Assembly (NCBI GenBank): GCA_903902915.1
Contig: CAIUWR010000017.1
Location: forward strand, 1 to 64,000
Direction of reading: 5' to 3'
DNA length: 64,000 nucleotides
From: an uncultured Hyphomicrobiales bacterium
Lineage (GTDB): Bacteria; Pseudomonadota; Alphaproteobacteria; Rhizobiales; Beijerinckiaceae
Shown here: positions 1 to 9,913 of the stretch, in pieces
Layout of the letters: each line of letters starts with the position of its first letter
Numbering within the stretch: position 1 is the stretch's first letter
Program-made: the position numbers and the translations under genes
The notes under the pieces: model-generated
What the model was told of the DNA's origin: nothing
The model's input: the letters and a program-made list of their open reading frames with translations, nothing else
Database searches by the model: none

Positions 1-480
1 AGCGGTCGTTTTCGGGGGGTGGGGAGCGGTTCCTGCGGGGTTGGCTACCGGAGCCTGCCTCCCGGGCGATCATGCGCAAAAGGCGTGGTTCTTCGGCTGG
101 CCGCCGGTGGACATGTCAAAAGGGGTTCCTCCCGCTGACGCCACGCCCAGTCACCCGCCCGTCCGGCAAAATGACCGGTCTGAGCAGATGACGCTCACAA
201 ACCTGAGATGCGGATCTGGCGGGCTCACAGCCGTGGGCTCCAGCGCCGCATCAGGGCCTGCCGTTCCCCCTCCGCCAGAGGCTGGAGCGTGACGAGGCCC
301 GGGCCAAGAGCGGGAGCGATGATCGAAGAATCCGCGCCGGGGGCGCCGCGAGGCGATCAACCCACAACTCATCAGCGCCGAAACGGCGCCCCCAGCCCCT
401 CAAGGGGCGTGCATGCCCATCCACCCGGCGCGGTTTCGCGTGCGGGCTTCAACTGTTCAGCCACCGAGAGGAGAGTCCGC

Positions 481-807
481 ATGAGAAAGGCGCCCAAACC
501 ATCGCCCGCCCGACCGCCCCGGCTGTCCGCCCAGGACAAACGCCTTCTGCCTCTGGCGCCCGGCCTGCGGCGAAAAATACAGCGCGTGATGGTGCGCGAG
601 CTGATTGACAGCGTTCCCGATTTTCGCGCGGATGTGCGGACCCTCGTGGAGCTCTGCAACTTCCCCAATGCCTGCGGAGACGCCGATTGCGCCCGCGCCC
701 AGACCTGCGCGCGGAACTTCGAATGCTACGTGGTCGCCCATCGCGCCTTCGGCAAACTGCTGCCTTACATGCAGGAGGCTTTCGCCCGAAACCGGGCGGC
801 GGGATAG
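481..807 (+). CDS. hypothetical small Cys-rich protein
   Basis: In-frame ATG at 481 inside ORF 208..807; purine-rich GAGAGGAG RBS just upstream; five clustered Cys in CNFPNACGDADCARAQTCARNFEC. Confidence 0.55.
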   Translation: MRKAPKPSPARPPRLSAQDKRLLPLAPGLRRKIQRVMVRELIDSVPDFRADVRTLVELCNFPNACGDADCARAQTCARNFECYVVAHRAFGKLLPYMQEAFARNRAAG

Positions 808-882
808 ACCTCATTCGCGCCCAGGGACGCGTCGCCTCGCAAGCGAGGGGCGCCCCCATGCTCGTCAGGAAATGAACCCGCC

Positions 883-1308
883 TCAGTTCCAGGGCGTAGG
901 CGCGGGGATCTTCACCGCCGGGCCTTCGCATTCCACCGTGCCGAAATCGGCCGGGCCGACGATTTCCATATATTCCATGTCGGAGGAGTAATCGAAGAGA
1001 TAGTGGACCATGCCGGGGCGCTGATGCACCACATCGCCAGCCTCGACGATGAATTCCTTGTCCTCATACATGAACCGCGCCCAGCCTTTGGTCATGACGA
1101 TGATCTGGAAATCGGCGACGTGATAATGCCAGCCGGTGCCGACCTCGGGCGGCATGTTGGCTTTGACGAGATGGGCGATGACATTGCCGTGGGTGGCGTC
1201 TTTGACGCCAAGATCGCGATAGAGGAAGAAGTCTCGAAGGCCGCCGCCCTTCCATTCGGTGTCGGCGGGCTTCACATGGGAAAATGCTGTTTTCATGGCT
1301 CCGGACAT
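883..1308 (-). CDS. cupin domain-containing protein
   Basis: MSGAMKTAFSHVKPADTEWKGG...GTGWHYHVADFQIIVMTKGWARFMYEDKEFIVEAGDVVHQRPGMVHYLFDYS: cupin motifs with metal-ligand His/Glu. Confidence 0.8.
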   Translation of the reverse strand: MSGAMKTAFSHVKPADTEWKGGGLRDFFLYRDLGVKDATHGNVIAHLVKANMPPEVGTGWHYHVADFQIIVMTKGWARFMYEDKEFIVEAGDVVHQRPGMVHYLFDYSSDMEYMEIVGPADFGTVECEGPAVKIPAPTPWN

Positions 1309-1345
1309 GACCCATCTCCTGTGACTGATGGCATGCGTTGAAACA

Positions 1346-2002
1346 TCAGAATTCAACCTCGAGCTCTTCGATCTCCTCATGTTCGAGCTGGGCCGCAGCC
1401 AGCCACGCCTGCATGGCGGGCCATTCAAGAATGCGGTCGCAATAGGCGGCGCTGACGGGATCGAGCGGCACGTCATAGGTGCGCAGCCGCGTGACCACCG
1501 GCGCATACATGGCGTCGGCCATGGTGAGCGTTTCTCCGAAGAGATAGGGCCCGCCATAGGCGGAGAGGCATTCGCCCCAGATCTCGATGATGCGGTCAAT
1601 ATCCGCCCGCGCCTTCGACCAGACCTTGAAATCGGGAAAATGCGCTTTCAAATTCATGGGCAGAGCGGAGCGCAGCGAAGTGAAGCCGGAATGCATCTCG
1701 CCGCAGATGGCGCGACAATGGGCGCGGTGAAGCCTATCCTTGGGCAAAAGGCCTTTTTTAGGCGCAATCTCGTTGAGGAACTCGCCGATGGCCAAAGTGT
1801 CCCAGATGCGAAACTCCTTGTAGGTGAGGCAAGGCACAAGAATGGAGGGAGACAGAAGCAGGATCTCGGCGCGCGCGGAGGCGTCGTCGGGCGCGGTGAT
1901 GACCTCTTCAAAGGGAATTCCCGCGAGTTTGGTCATGAGCCAGCCCCGCAGGGACCAGGATGAGTAATTCTTGCTGCTGATGGTGAGCGTCGTCGCCGCC
2001 AT
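1346..2002 (-). CDS. glutathione S-transferase family protein
   Basis: LTISSKNYSSWSLRGWLMTKLAGIPFEEV...SPSILVPCL...IWDTLAIGEFL: GST N-terminal thioredoxin fold. Confidence 0.85.
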   Translation of the reverse strand: MAATTLTISSKNYSSWSLRGWLMTKLAGIPFEEVITAPDDASARAEILLLSPSILVPCLTYKEFRIWDTLAIGEFLNEIAPKKGLLPKDRLHRAHCRAICGEMHSGFTSLRSALPMNLKAHFPDFKVWSKARADIDRIIEIWGECLSAYGGPYLFGETLTMADAMYAPVVTRLRTYDVPLDPVSAAYCDRILEWPAMQAWLAAAQLEHEEIEELEVEF

Positions 2003-2114
2003 GATCGTTCTCCGATATGCGATAGAGAAAGCAAACGATATGCCAGACACGCCCGAACCGCCTCTGGCACAGCGCTTGCTGGACCGGGGCAGGAAACCGG
2101 GATATCGAAGCGCC

Positions 2115-3332
2115 ATGATGTACGACGCTTACCAACGCTATGCGGATGCGGCCCATCCGATCCGCATGATGGCCGGGAACTCGCAGCAATTGCTGCGCGC
2201 CTGGACCGCGACGCCCTTCGCCTCGCCCTTCGCCCGCATGGCGGCGATGTGCGAAGTGGTGCAGGTGGCGGGCTTCACCCATACGCGCCCGGACTTCGCC
2301 ATCACCGAGGTGAAGACGCCCAATGGCGATCTGGCGGCGGTGCAGGAATCCGTCGCCCTTGGAACGCCCTTCTGCGACCTGCTGCGCTTCTCGCGCGAGG
2401 GCGCCGAACAAAGGCCGAAAGTGCTGCTGGTGGCGCCCATGTCAGGCCATTTCGCCACCCTGCTGCGCGGCACCATCAAGACGCTGCTGCGCGACTTCGA
2501 GGTTTATGTCACCGACTGGAAAAACGCCCGCGACGTGCCGCTGAGCGCAGGCGCCTTCACCCTCGACGACTTCACGTCCCATATCATCGACTTTCTGCAA
2601 GTCCTGGGGCCGAACGCGCATCTGGTCGCGGTCTGCCAGCCCACGGTGGCGGCGCTGGCGGCGGTCTCGGTTATGGCCGCCCGCAAGGATCCCGCCCAGC
2701 CCGCAAGCATGACCCTGATGGCCGGCCCCATCGACACGCGCGTCTCGCCCACCAAGGTGAATGAGTTGGCGACGTCGAAACCCATTGAATGGTTTCGCGA
2801 AAAGATGATCGGCGTGGTGCCCGGAGGCCAGATCGGCGCGGGACGCCGCGTCTATCCCGGCTTCCTGCAACTGGCCGCATTCATGAGCATGAATGTGGAA
2901 CGCCACACGAAATCCTTCGTCGACATGTTCCAGGCCCGCGTCGCGGGCGATGCGGCCAAGGCCGATCAGATCCGCGCTTTCTACGAGGAATATTTCGCGA
3001 TCATGGATCTCGACGCCGACTTCTATCTGCAAACAGTCGAGACCGTCTTCCAGACCTGCGCGCTCCCCAAAGGCGAATTGACCTTTCGCGGCGAGCCGGT
3101 GGACCCAAAGGCGATCCGCCGGACCTTCCTGCTGACCGTCGAGGGCGAAAAAGACGACATCTGCGCCGTCGGCCAGACATTGGCCGCGCAGGATCTATGC
3201 AGCAATCTGCGGCCCTACATGAAGTCGCACTATATGCAGCCGGGCGTCGGCCATTATGGCGTGTTCAACGGAAAGCGCTGGGACAACCAGATCTATCCGG
3301 TGCTGCGCGACCATATCCAGTCGAGCCTTTAG
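2115..3332 (+). CDS. phaZ: intracellular polyhydroxyalkanoate (PHB) depolymerase
   Basis: MMYDAYQRYADAAHPIRMMAG...VYVTDWKNARDVPLSAGAFTLDDFTSHIIDFLQ...VAVCQPTVAALAAVS: PhaZ family with C in the lipase-box position. Confidence 0.88.
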   Translation: MMYDAYQRYADAAHPIRMMAGNSQQLLRAWTATPFASPFARMAAMCEVVQVAGFTHTRPDFAITEVKTPNGDLAAVQESVALGTPFCDLLRFSREGAEQRPKVLLVAPMSGHFATLLRGTIKTLLRDFEVYVTDWKNARDVPLSAGAFTLDDFTSHIIDFLQVLGPNAHLVAVCQPTVAALAAVSVMAARKDPAQPASMTLMAGPIDTRVSPTKVNELATSKPIEWFREKMIGVVPGGQIGAGRRVYPGFLQLAAFMSMNVERHTKSFVDMFQARVAGDAAKADQIRAFYEEYFAIMDLDADFYLQTVETVFQTCALPKGELTFRGEPVDPKAIRRTFLLTVEGEKDDICAVGQTLAAQDLCSNLRPYMKSHYMQPGVGHYGVFNGKRWDNQIYPVLRDHIQSSL

Positions 3333-4207
3333 AAACTGAACAGCGAGGTCGTGGCTTTCAAACCGGCGTCCAGCGCCCGCTGCGCCCCGGCGATCAGATT
3401 GGGCAGGCCCGGGCCGGGCAGCGGCTCGACCTTGACGGGGCCGCTTTGCGACGCTTGCGCCGCCTCCTTGTGGGCGTCTGGCGGCGGCGCATAGGCGACC
3501 CTGACCCTGGGCGCCCGAGTCGTGCCGACGGGTGTGGGATCGAGGGGTTTGGGCGAAAAGGCCGCCGCCAGAGCCCCGAAGAGCGTGCGCTGCGACGGGG
3601 TGGCGGCGGGTGCGGGCTCTTGCGGGCGGGCGCGCGCCATTTGCGTGCCGCCATCGTTGCAGTTGCGCAGTCCAAGGGCGATCAACTCGACGCCGGTGAG
3701 CACGCGGTATTCGCGCGTCAACCCGCCGAGCCGGGCCTGAACGGCCGCAGGGTAGCTGCGGAACAGCTCAGCCGACACGCCCTCGTCAGCCTCGCGGGTG
3801 TTGGCGTTATAGGCCTTGTGGAATTTCAGCAGGCTGCTCGGATAGACGCAGACATTGGGCAGGCTGAGGGCCATGGTGCAGGCGGAGCGGCATTCATGCA
3901 GCCGCACCTCGCGCCCCTCCTGAAGGTAACGGGCGGTCTGGGCCTGATATTCGGTGACATAGCCGCCAACGTCCTTCAGGACGACGACGGGGGCGGGAAA
4001 GGGCGGCGGATCGAGATAGGCCAAAAGGCACCCGGAATTTGGACGCAGGACGCCCATTCGCGGGCCTTGAAAGCGGCGGACCAGGCCAAGCTGCCGCCAT
4101 CTGCGCTTTTCGCTACCCCCTGTGGCGCGAATGCGGCCATAATCAGCATAAAGCGGGGAATAGTCCCGCCACCGCCCAAGGCGCCTCGCGCAAAAGGATC
4201 GATTCAT
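3329..4207 (-). CDS. hypothetical protein, possible ClpP/crotonase-like fold (COG3904-type)
   Basis: DVGGYVTEYQAQTARYLQEGREVRLHECRSACTMALSLPNVCVYPSSLLKFHKAY resembles the GG-x-V...SAC motif of ClpP-like periplasmic proteins; Pro/Ala-rich C-terminus. Confidence 0.6.
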   Translation of the reverse strand: MNRSFCARRLGRWRDYSPLYADYGRIRATGGSEKRRWRQLGLVRRFQGPRMGVLRPNSGCLLAYLDPPPFPAPVVVLKDVGGYVTEYQAQTARYLQEGREVRLHECRSACTMALSLPNVCVYPSSLLKFHKAYNANTREADEGVSAELFRSYPAAVQARLGGLTREYRVLTGVELIALGLRNCNDGGTQMARARPQEPAPAATPSQRTLFGALAAAFSPKPLDPTPVGTTRAPRVRVAYAPPPDAHKEAAQASQSGPVKVEPLPGPGLPNLIAGAQRALDAGLKATTSLFSF

Positions 4208-4222
4208 GTATAGGCAACAGGG

Positions 4223-5401
4223 ATGAGCCTGATCACTTCGACCGAAGCCCTTGCAGCGGTATGCGACCGCATCTCCCGCCACCCGTTTGTCACCGTGGAC
4301 ACCGAGTTCCTGCGGGAAACGACCTTTTGGCCAAAACTCTGCGTCATCCAGCTCGCCTCGGACGACGAGGCGGTGGCGATCGACGCGCTGGCCGAGGGCC
4401 TGGACCTGACGCCGGTCTTCGAGCTGATGGCCAATCCGGCCATCGTGAAGGTCTTCCACGCCGCCCGGCAGGACATCGAAATCGTCTGGAACCTCGCCAA
4501 AATGGTCCCGGCGCCCCTGTTCGACACGCAAGTGGCGGCCATGGTCTGCGGCTTCGGCGATCAGGTCAGCTATGGGGAGCTGGTGCAGTCGGTCTGCAAG
4601 ATCCCGGTGGACAAGTCCTCCCGCTTCACCGACTGGTCTCGCCGCCCCCTTTCCGAGGCCCAGATCACCTATGCGCTGGCGGATGTGACCCATCTGCGCG
4701 ACGTCTACCGCTGGCTCAGCGCCCGTCTGGAGAAGACCGGCCGCACCAGCTGGCTGGCCGACGAGATGCTGACGCTGACCTCCGCATCGACCTATGAGCA
4801 GCATCCTGACAACGCCTGGGAGCGCCTGCGCAACCGCGCCCGCAAACCGCGCGACCTCGCCATCCTGATGGAGATCGCCGCCTGGCGCGAGCGTGAGGCC
4901 CAATCGCGCGATGTGCCCCGTTCGCGCGTGCTCAAGGACGACATCATGATCGAGATCGCGCTGGCGGCGCCCCGCACGGCCGATCTGCTTGGGCAGCTTC
5001 GATCATTCCCGCGCGGCATGGAGCGGTCCCGCTCCGGCGCTGACATTCTCGCAGCTGTCGAACTGGGCCTCGCCCGCGATCCCAAAACCTTGCCGCGCAT
5101 TGATCGCGAGCGGCGCAGCAATGGCGGGGGCGCCACTGTCGAACTGCTGAAAGTATTGTTGCGGCAGGTGTCCGAACGCCATGGCGTCGCCGCCAAGATG
5201 ATCGCCACGGTGGACGATCTTGAAGCCATCGCCGCAGATGACCGCGCCAAGGTCGCGGCCCTTTCGGGCTGGCGTCGCGAACTGTTCGGCGCCAAGGCGC
5301 TTGAACTGAAGCAGGGACGCCTCGCCCTCACGGTTGAAGAGGGCAAGGTCGTCACGCTGGAATGGCGGGATGCGCCTGAGCCATCTGTGGATGCGGCGTA
5401 A
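4223..5401 (+). CDS. rnd: ribonuclease D
   Basis: [24 protein letters not shown] (DEDD exonuclease motif), [17 protein letters not shown]-like C-terminus. Confidence 0.95.
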   Translation: MSLITSTEALAAVCDRISRHPFVTVDTEFLRETTFWPKLCVIQLASDDEAVAIDALAEGLDLTPVFELMANPAIVKVFHAARQDIEIVWNLAKMVPAPLFDTQVAAMVCGFGDQVSYGELVQSVCKIPVDKSSRFTDWSRRPLSEAQITYALADVTHLRDVYRWLSARLEKTGRTSWLADEMLTLTSASTYEQHPDNAWERLRNRARKPRDLAILMEIAAWREREAQSRDVPRSRVLKDDIMIEIALAAPRTADLLGQLRSFPRGMERSRSGADILAAVELGLARDPKTLPRIDRERRSNGGGATVELLKVLLRQVSERHGVAAKMIATVDDLEAIAADDRAKVAALSGWRRELFGAKALELKQGRLALTVEEGKVVTLEWRDAPEPSVDAA

Positions 5402-5412
5402 AGGCCTGACGT

Positions 5413-6942
5413 TTAATCCAGAAGCCTGATCGTCGGTTCGCGGCCGATCAGCTTGGCCATCTGCTTCAGGCGTCCGCTCAAGCGCTCGTTGACCAGCGGC
5501 GCCATATCCGTGGGGACGGACAGAACCACTTTGGCCCTGGAACACATCATTGGGCAACGCGACAAAACGCCCGGCATGGCCGCCGACAGGAGATAACCCA
5601 CACGCATCGCCGCCCCCAGAATATGGGCGCGATCAAGCATCCGAACGGTGGCGATACTGCGGATGGTCGGGCTCACATCCGCATCCGGCCCCATATGTCG
5701 ATAGGACGTGGTGAGCGCGAGAAAGGCCCGGCCTGGATGGTCGATGCCGCCGAAAGCCGCATTGGCGATGATGTTCAGCGCTTGCTCGCCGCGATAATCG
5801 GGGTGGGCGCGCCAGCCGATGTCGGAGAGCAAACAGGCGGCATGGCGCAAGCGTTTTTCGTCAGACGTTTCTTCCAGCTGGGTGGAGCGCATGAAATCAT
5901 CGGTCCATGCGCACAACTCCTCGCCGTGCAGAGGTGCGCGGGACCGCAACACATTGAGGTCGCGAGCCGAGGCGATGAGCGGATCCGCGCGTTTCTGCGC
6001 CGCCTCAAGTCGCTCGAAAAGCAGGCCCTCGCGCACGCCAAGCGCTGAAATCACCACATTTCGCGGCTTGGCCCGACGGATGATCTCATCCAGCACGACG
6101 GCGCCATAGGCGAGCAAGGGGCGCCGGGCGCTCGCCACGCTGTCGATGGCGATCAGCGCCTCGGCGTTGACGCGCTCCACCAGCGAGGCGAAATCGGACG
6201 CATCGCGCGCGGGAATGGAGTAACCATGCATGACGTTCAGCGGATAGTTGCGCTGGCGCATGTGCAGCCGCGCCAGAGCGCGCCAGGTGCCGCCCACCGC
6301 ATAGAAACTGCGGTCGCGCAAACCTTGCAGCGCCTTGCTGTCGGCGAGCGCCTCGCGCACGATCTTGATCGCCTTTTTCGGGCTCTTGCCGGACACATCC
6401 ATCAAGGCGAGACCACCAAGCGGCAGGGTTTCGCCCTTGCCCAGACGGGCGCCTTTCACATCCGCCAGTTCAAGCGAACCGCCGCCAAGATCGCCCACCA
6501 CGCCGTCCGGCTTGAAAAACCCGGAGACGACGCCCATCGCGGACAGCTCGGCCTCGCGACGACCTGACAGCAGCTCGATAGGCGCGCCAATGGCCTCGCG
6601 CGCCGCCTCCAGAAACTGTTTGCCGTTGGAAGCGTCCCGCGCGGCCGCCGTCGCCAACACATGGACATCGCCGATCTCCATGATGTCGCACAACACGCGA
6701 AACCGCCGCAGCGCGCCCAGCGCCTTTGCGACGCCATCCTCCGGCAGCTTGCCGGTGACCGCGACGCCTCGGCCGAGACCGCACAGCAACTTGTCATTGA
6801 ATAATGGCGTCGGCGACCGGGAAAGGCCCTCATAGGCGACCAACCGAACGGAATTGGACCCGATGTCCACTATAGCCACCGGCTTTCCCAGAGCGAGACG
6901 CCCCGGAGCATCAAGCTTCGCGAGGCTTTTTTCGAAGGTCAT
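5413..6942 (-). CDS. ppx: exopolyphosphatase (Ppx/GppA family)
   Basis: VAIVDIGSNSVRLVAYEG...GVVGDLGGGSLELADV: Ppx/GppA ATPase motifs. Confidence 0.93.
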   Translation of the reverse strand: MTFEKSLAKLDAPGRLALGKPVAIVDIGSNSVRLVAYEGLSRSPTPLFNDKLLCGLGRGVAVTGKLPEDGVAKALGALRRFRVLCDIMEIGDVHVLATAAARDASNGKQFLEAAREAIGAPIELLSGRREAELSAMGVVSGFFKPDGVVGDLGGGSLELADVKGARLGKGETLPLGGLALMDVSGKSPKKAIKIVREALADSKALQGLRDRSFYAVGGTWRALARLHMRQRNYPLNVMHGYSIPARDASDFASLVERVNAEALIAIDSVASARRPLLAYGAVVLDEIIRRAKPRNVVISALGVREGLLFERLEAAQKRADPLIASARDLNVLRSRAPLHGEELCAWTDDFMRSTQLEETSDEKRLRHAACLLSDIGWRAHPDYRGEQALNIIANAAFGGIDHPGRAFLALTTSYRHMGPDADVSPTIRSIATVRMLDRAHILGAAMRVGYLLSAAMPGVLSRCPMMCSRAKVVLSVPTDMAPLVNERLSGRLKQMAKLIGREPTIRLLD

Positions 6943-6946
6943 GCCG

Positions 6947-9163
6947 TCACCGTGATTGCAACCGTTTAAACAGGTTCTTCGGACTGGAGCTTTTCAACGA
7001 CTTGCCCCGCCCCGAAAGGCTGGGATTGGTCATGAAATAACTATGCGCATTGAACGGCTCCTCGCCGGGCAACAAGCTGACCCGTTCACTACTCCCATCT
7101 GGCAGTACGCGATAGCTCTGCTGATTGTCCATGAAGTTGGCGACCATGATCTGGTCCAGCACCTGTTCATGGACGGTCGGGTTGACGATGGGGGTCATGA
7201 CCTCCACCCGCCGCTCCAGATTGCGCTGCATCAGGTCAGCGGAGGAGATGTAAACATAGGCTTTGGGGTGCGGCAATCCGTGCCCACCACCAAAACAATA
7301 AACCCGCGCATGCTCCAGAAAGCGCCCAACGATGGACTTCACGCGGATATTGTCGGACAGGCCCGGCACCCCCGGACGCAGGCAGCATATGCCGCGCACG
7401 ACCAGATCCACCTGAACGCCGGACTGGCTCGCCTGATAGAGCGCGTCGATGATCTGCGGATCCACCAGCGAATTGCACTTGGCCCAGATCGCCGCCGGCT
7501 TGCCCGCCCGCGCAAAGCCGATCTCATCCTGAATATGCTGCAACAGGCGCTTCTTGAGCGAGATCGGCGAAACCGCCATACGCTCGAGCCCGGCGGGCTC
7601 GGCATAGCCAGTCACATAATTGAAGATGCGCGCCACATCGCGACCGATTGCGGGGTCGGCGGTGAAGTAGGAAATATCCGTGTAAATGCGCGCCGTCACC
7701 GGGTGGTAATTGCCGGTTCCCACATGGCAATAGGTCACGAGGTTGGCGCCTTCGCGACGCACCACCATCGACAGTTTGGCGTGGGTCTTCAGCTCGAGGA
7801 AGCCGAACACGACCTGCGCGCCCGCGCGCTCCAGATCCCGCGCCCACCGAATATTGGCCTCTTCGTCGAAACGCGCCTTCAATTCGATCAACGCCGTGAC
7901 GGATTTGCCCGCCTCCGCAGCCTCGATGAGGGCGCGCACGATCGGACTGTCGTTGGACGTGCGATAAAGCGTCTGCTTGATCGCCACCACATTGGGATCG
8001 CGCGCCGCCTGGCTGAGGAACTGCACCACCACGTCAAAGGATTCATAGGGGTGGTGAACCGCCAGATCCTTCTGCTTGATCGCCGCAAAGCAATCGCCGC
8101 CGTTGTCCCGCACCCGCTCAGGAAAGCGCGGATTATAGGGCGTGAATTTCAAATCAGGGCGCGCGATGCCGACAATGTCGGAAAGCTCGTTGAGCGCCAG
8201 CATCCCGTGATGGATGAAAATCTCCTCGGGCAACACATCGAGTTCTTCTGCCACAAACTGTTGCAACTCGTCGGGCATATTGGAGTCAAACTCCAGCCGG
8301 ATGACGATGCCGCGCCGACGGCGCTTCAAGGCGGTCTCGAACAACAGCACGAGATCTTCGGCTTCCTCCTCGATCTCGATTTCGCTGTCGCGCACCACGC
8401 GGAAGAAACCATGCCCCTTCACCGCATAGCCCGGAAACAAGCGCTGCGACTGCATGATGATCAACGCCTCAAGCGCCACAAAGCGCGCCTTGCCGGGCGC
8501 AAGCTGCTCGGGCAGGCGCACGAAGCGGTCAATCTTGGCTGGCAGGCGCACGAGCGCATTGAGGCGACGTCCATCGGACTGCCGAATGAGTTCGACGGTG
8601 ACGCTGAAACCGAAGTTCGGGATGAAAGGAAATGGATGCGCCGGATCAATGGCGATGGGCGTCAGAACGGGAAAGACGTGCAGCATGAAATGGTCGCTGA
8701 TCCAATCATGCTCCGCCTTCGAGAGTTCGGCGGGGTCGACAACCTCGATCTTCTCTTGCGCCAGCTCCAGACGCAATTCACGCCAGCGCGACTGCTGCTC
8801 GGCCGCCAGCACAGCCACGCGCTCGCGGATCCGTACGAGCTGATCGGCGGGCGAAAGACCATCGTCCGATGGCGTGACGATGCCTGCACGGCTCTGGCGA
8901 CGCAGTCCCGCCACGCGCACCATGAAGAACTCGTCGAGGTTGCTGGCCGAGATCGTCAGGAAGCGAAGCTGCTCCAGCAGGGGATGGTTCCGGTTGGAGG
9001 CCTCTTCAAGCACCCGGCGGTTGAATTCCAGCCATGAAAGCTCGCGATTGATGAAGCGGTCTTGCCGTTCGCTCAGGCCGGGCATGCGCGCCTCCGCGCG
9101 AAGATCTTTTTCCGACGCGACCGAAATTTCGATCGTCGCCTGTTCGTTCACGTCATCCGACAC
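6947..9163 (-). CDS. ppk1: polyphosphate kinase 1
   Basis: [20 protein letters not shown]...[49 protein letters not shown]1 signatures. Confidence 0.97.
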   Translation of the reverse strand: MSDDVNEQATIEISVASEKDLRAEARMPGLSERQDRFINRELSWLEFNRRVLEEASNRNHPLLEQLRFLTISASNLDEFFMVRVAGLRRQSRAGIVTPSDDGLSPADQLVRIRERVAVLAAEQQSRWRELRLELAQEKIEVVDPAELSKAEHDWISDHFMLHVFPVLTPIAIDPAHPFPFIPNFGFSVTVELIRQSDGRRLNALVRLPAKIDRFVRLPEQLAPGKARFVALEALIIMQSQRLFPGYAVKGHGFFRVVRDSEIEIEEEAEDLVLLFETALKRRRRGIVIRLEFDSNMPDELQQFVAEELDVLPEEIFIHHGMLALNELSDIVGIARPDLKFTPYNPRFPERVRDNGGDCFAAIKQKDLAVHHPYESFDVVVQFLSQAARDPNVVAIKQTLYRTSNDSPIVRALIEAAEAGKSVTALIELKARFDEEANIRWARDLERAGAQVVFGFLELKTHAKLSMVVRREGANLVTYCHVGTGNYHPVTARIYTDISYFTADPAIGRDVARIFNYVTGYAEPAGLERMAVSPISLKKRLLQHIQDEIGFARAGKPAAIWAKCNSLVDPQIIDALYQASQSGVQVDLVVRGICCLRPGVPGLSDNIRVKSIVGRFLEHARVYCFGGGHGLPHPKAYVYISSADLMQRNLERRVEVMTPIVNPTVHEQVLDQIMVANFMDNQQSYRVLPDGSSERVSLLPGEEPFNAHSYFMTNPSLSGRGKSLKSSSPKNLFKRLQSR

Positions 9164-9229
9164 GTCGGCCTCCAGTCAATCCACCTGTCGCCGCGGACCT
9201 TTTCGAAGGGATATGACAGTACCATGACA

Positions 9230-9913
9230 TCACCATCTGTACGTCTCCAACGAGCGCAGCACATCGCCAGCCATGGGCCTCGTGATCCGCCGCCCGGCCA
9301 CCAAGGCTTCACGGTCCAGAGCCTCGACCACACGCCGCGCCGCTTCAAGCGAACGCTCGATGCGCAAGGCGAGATACTCGACCACGGTCGTGTCGACAAC
9401 AAGCTGTCGGTCGATGAACAGCTTGACCAGAACAGCCCGCACCAACGCGTCGTCGGGTTCGGAAATCTCCACGGCGGGCGCGAGACGCAAACGCGAAAGC
9501 AGATCAGGCGTGCGCAGGCCCCAGCCATCGGGCCAGCCCCGCGCCGTGATGACCAGCCAACCATTTGCGGCGGTGCGAACCAGGTTCAATAGATGGAAGA
9601 GCTCCACCTCGATCCCCCGAGCCGTCTCGACATCTTCGAGAAGGATCGGGCCGCCCGACGCCAGCACCGAGACGTCGGCGCTCGCAAGGGCGCAGGCTGG
9701 CAGCACGCGGGCGCGGCTGCGCTCCGCCCAGATCGCGCCCAGATGGCTCTTGCCTGCGCCCGTCGGCCCCAGCAGCAGGAGCACGCGGTCGGACCAGGCT
9801 GGCCAGCGCTCGAATGTCTCGAATGCGTCGATGTTCGAGGGCGAAACGAGAAAATCCTCCCGCCCGAATCGGGTCTCCACCGGCAAGTCCAGCGTGAGTT
9901 GACGCGGGGCCAT
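9230..9913 (-). CDS. hda: DnaA-homologous regulatory ATPase (Hda-like)
   Basis: RQLTLDLPVETRFGREDFLVSPSN...LLLLGPTGAGKSHLGAIW...LLEDVE: short DnaA AAA+ homologue with QLTLDL N-terminal clamp-binding-like motif. Confidence 0.85.
   Translation of the reverse strand: MAPRQLTLDLPVETRFGREDFLVSPSNIDAFETFERWPAWSDRVLLLLGPTGAGKSHLGAIWAERSRARVLPACALASADVSVLASGGPILLEDVETARGIEVELFHLLNLVRTAANGWLVITARGWPDGWGLRTPDLLSRLRLAPAVEISEPDDALVRAVLVKLFIDRQLVVDTTVVEYLALRIERSLEAARRVVEALDREALVAGRRITRPMAGDVLRSLETYRW

Noticed and set aside
30-75. B12-box-like ACCGGAGCCTGCCT, possible cobalamin riboswitch 3' end
   Set aside because: Only partial match to the B12 box, one consensus base missing, and most of any aptamer would lie outside the window; no B12-related gene follows.
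2789-4213. 474-aa plus-strand ORF spanning the phaZ end and the opposite-strand gene
   Set aside because: Out of frame with phaZ, Arg/Pro-rich shadow translation.
6956-9037. 693-aa plus-strand ORF opposite ppk1
   Set aside because: Antisense to a certain PPK1; Arg/His/Gln-rich composition is typical of shadow ORFs in high-GC genes.
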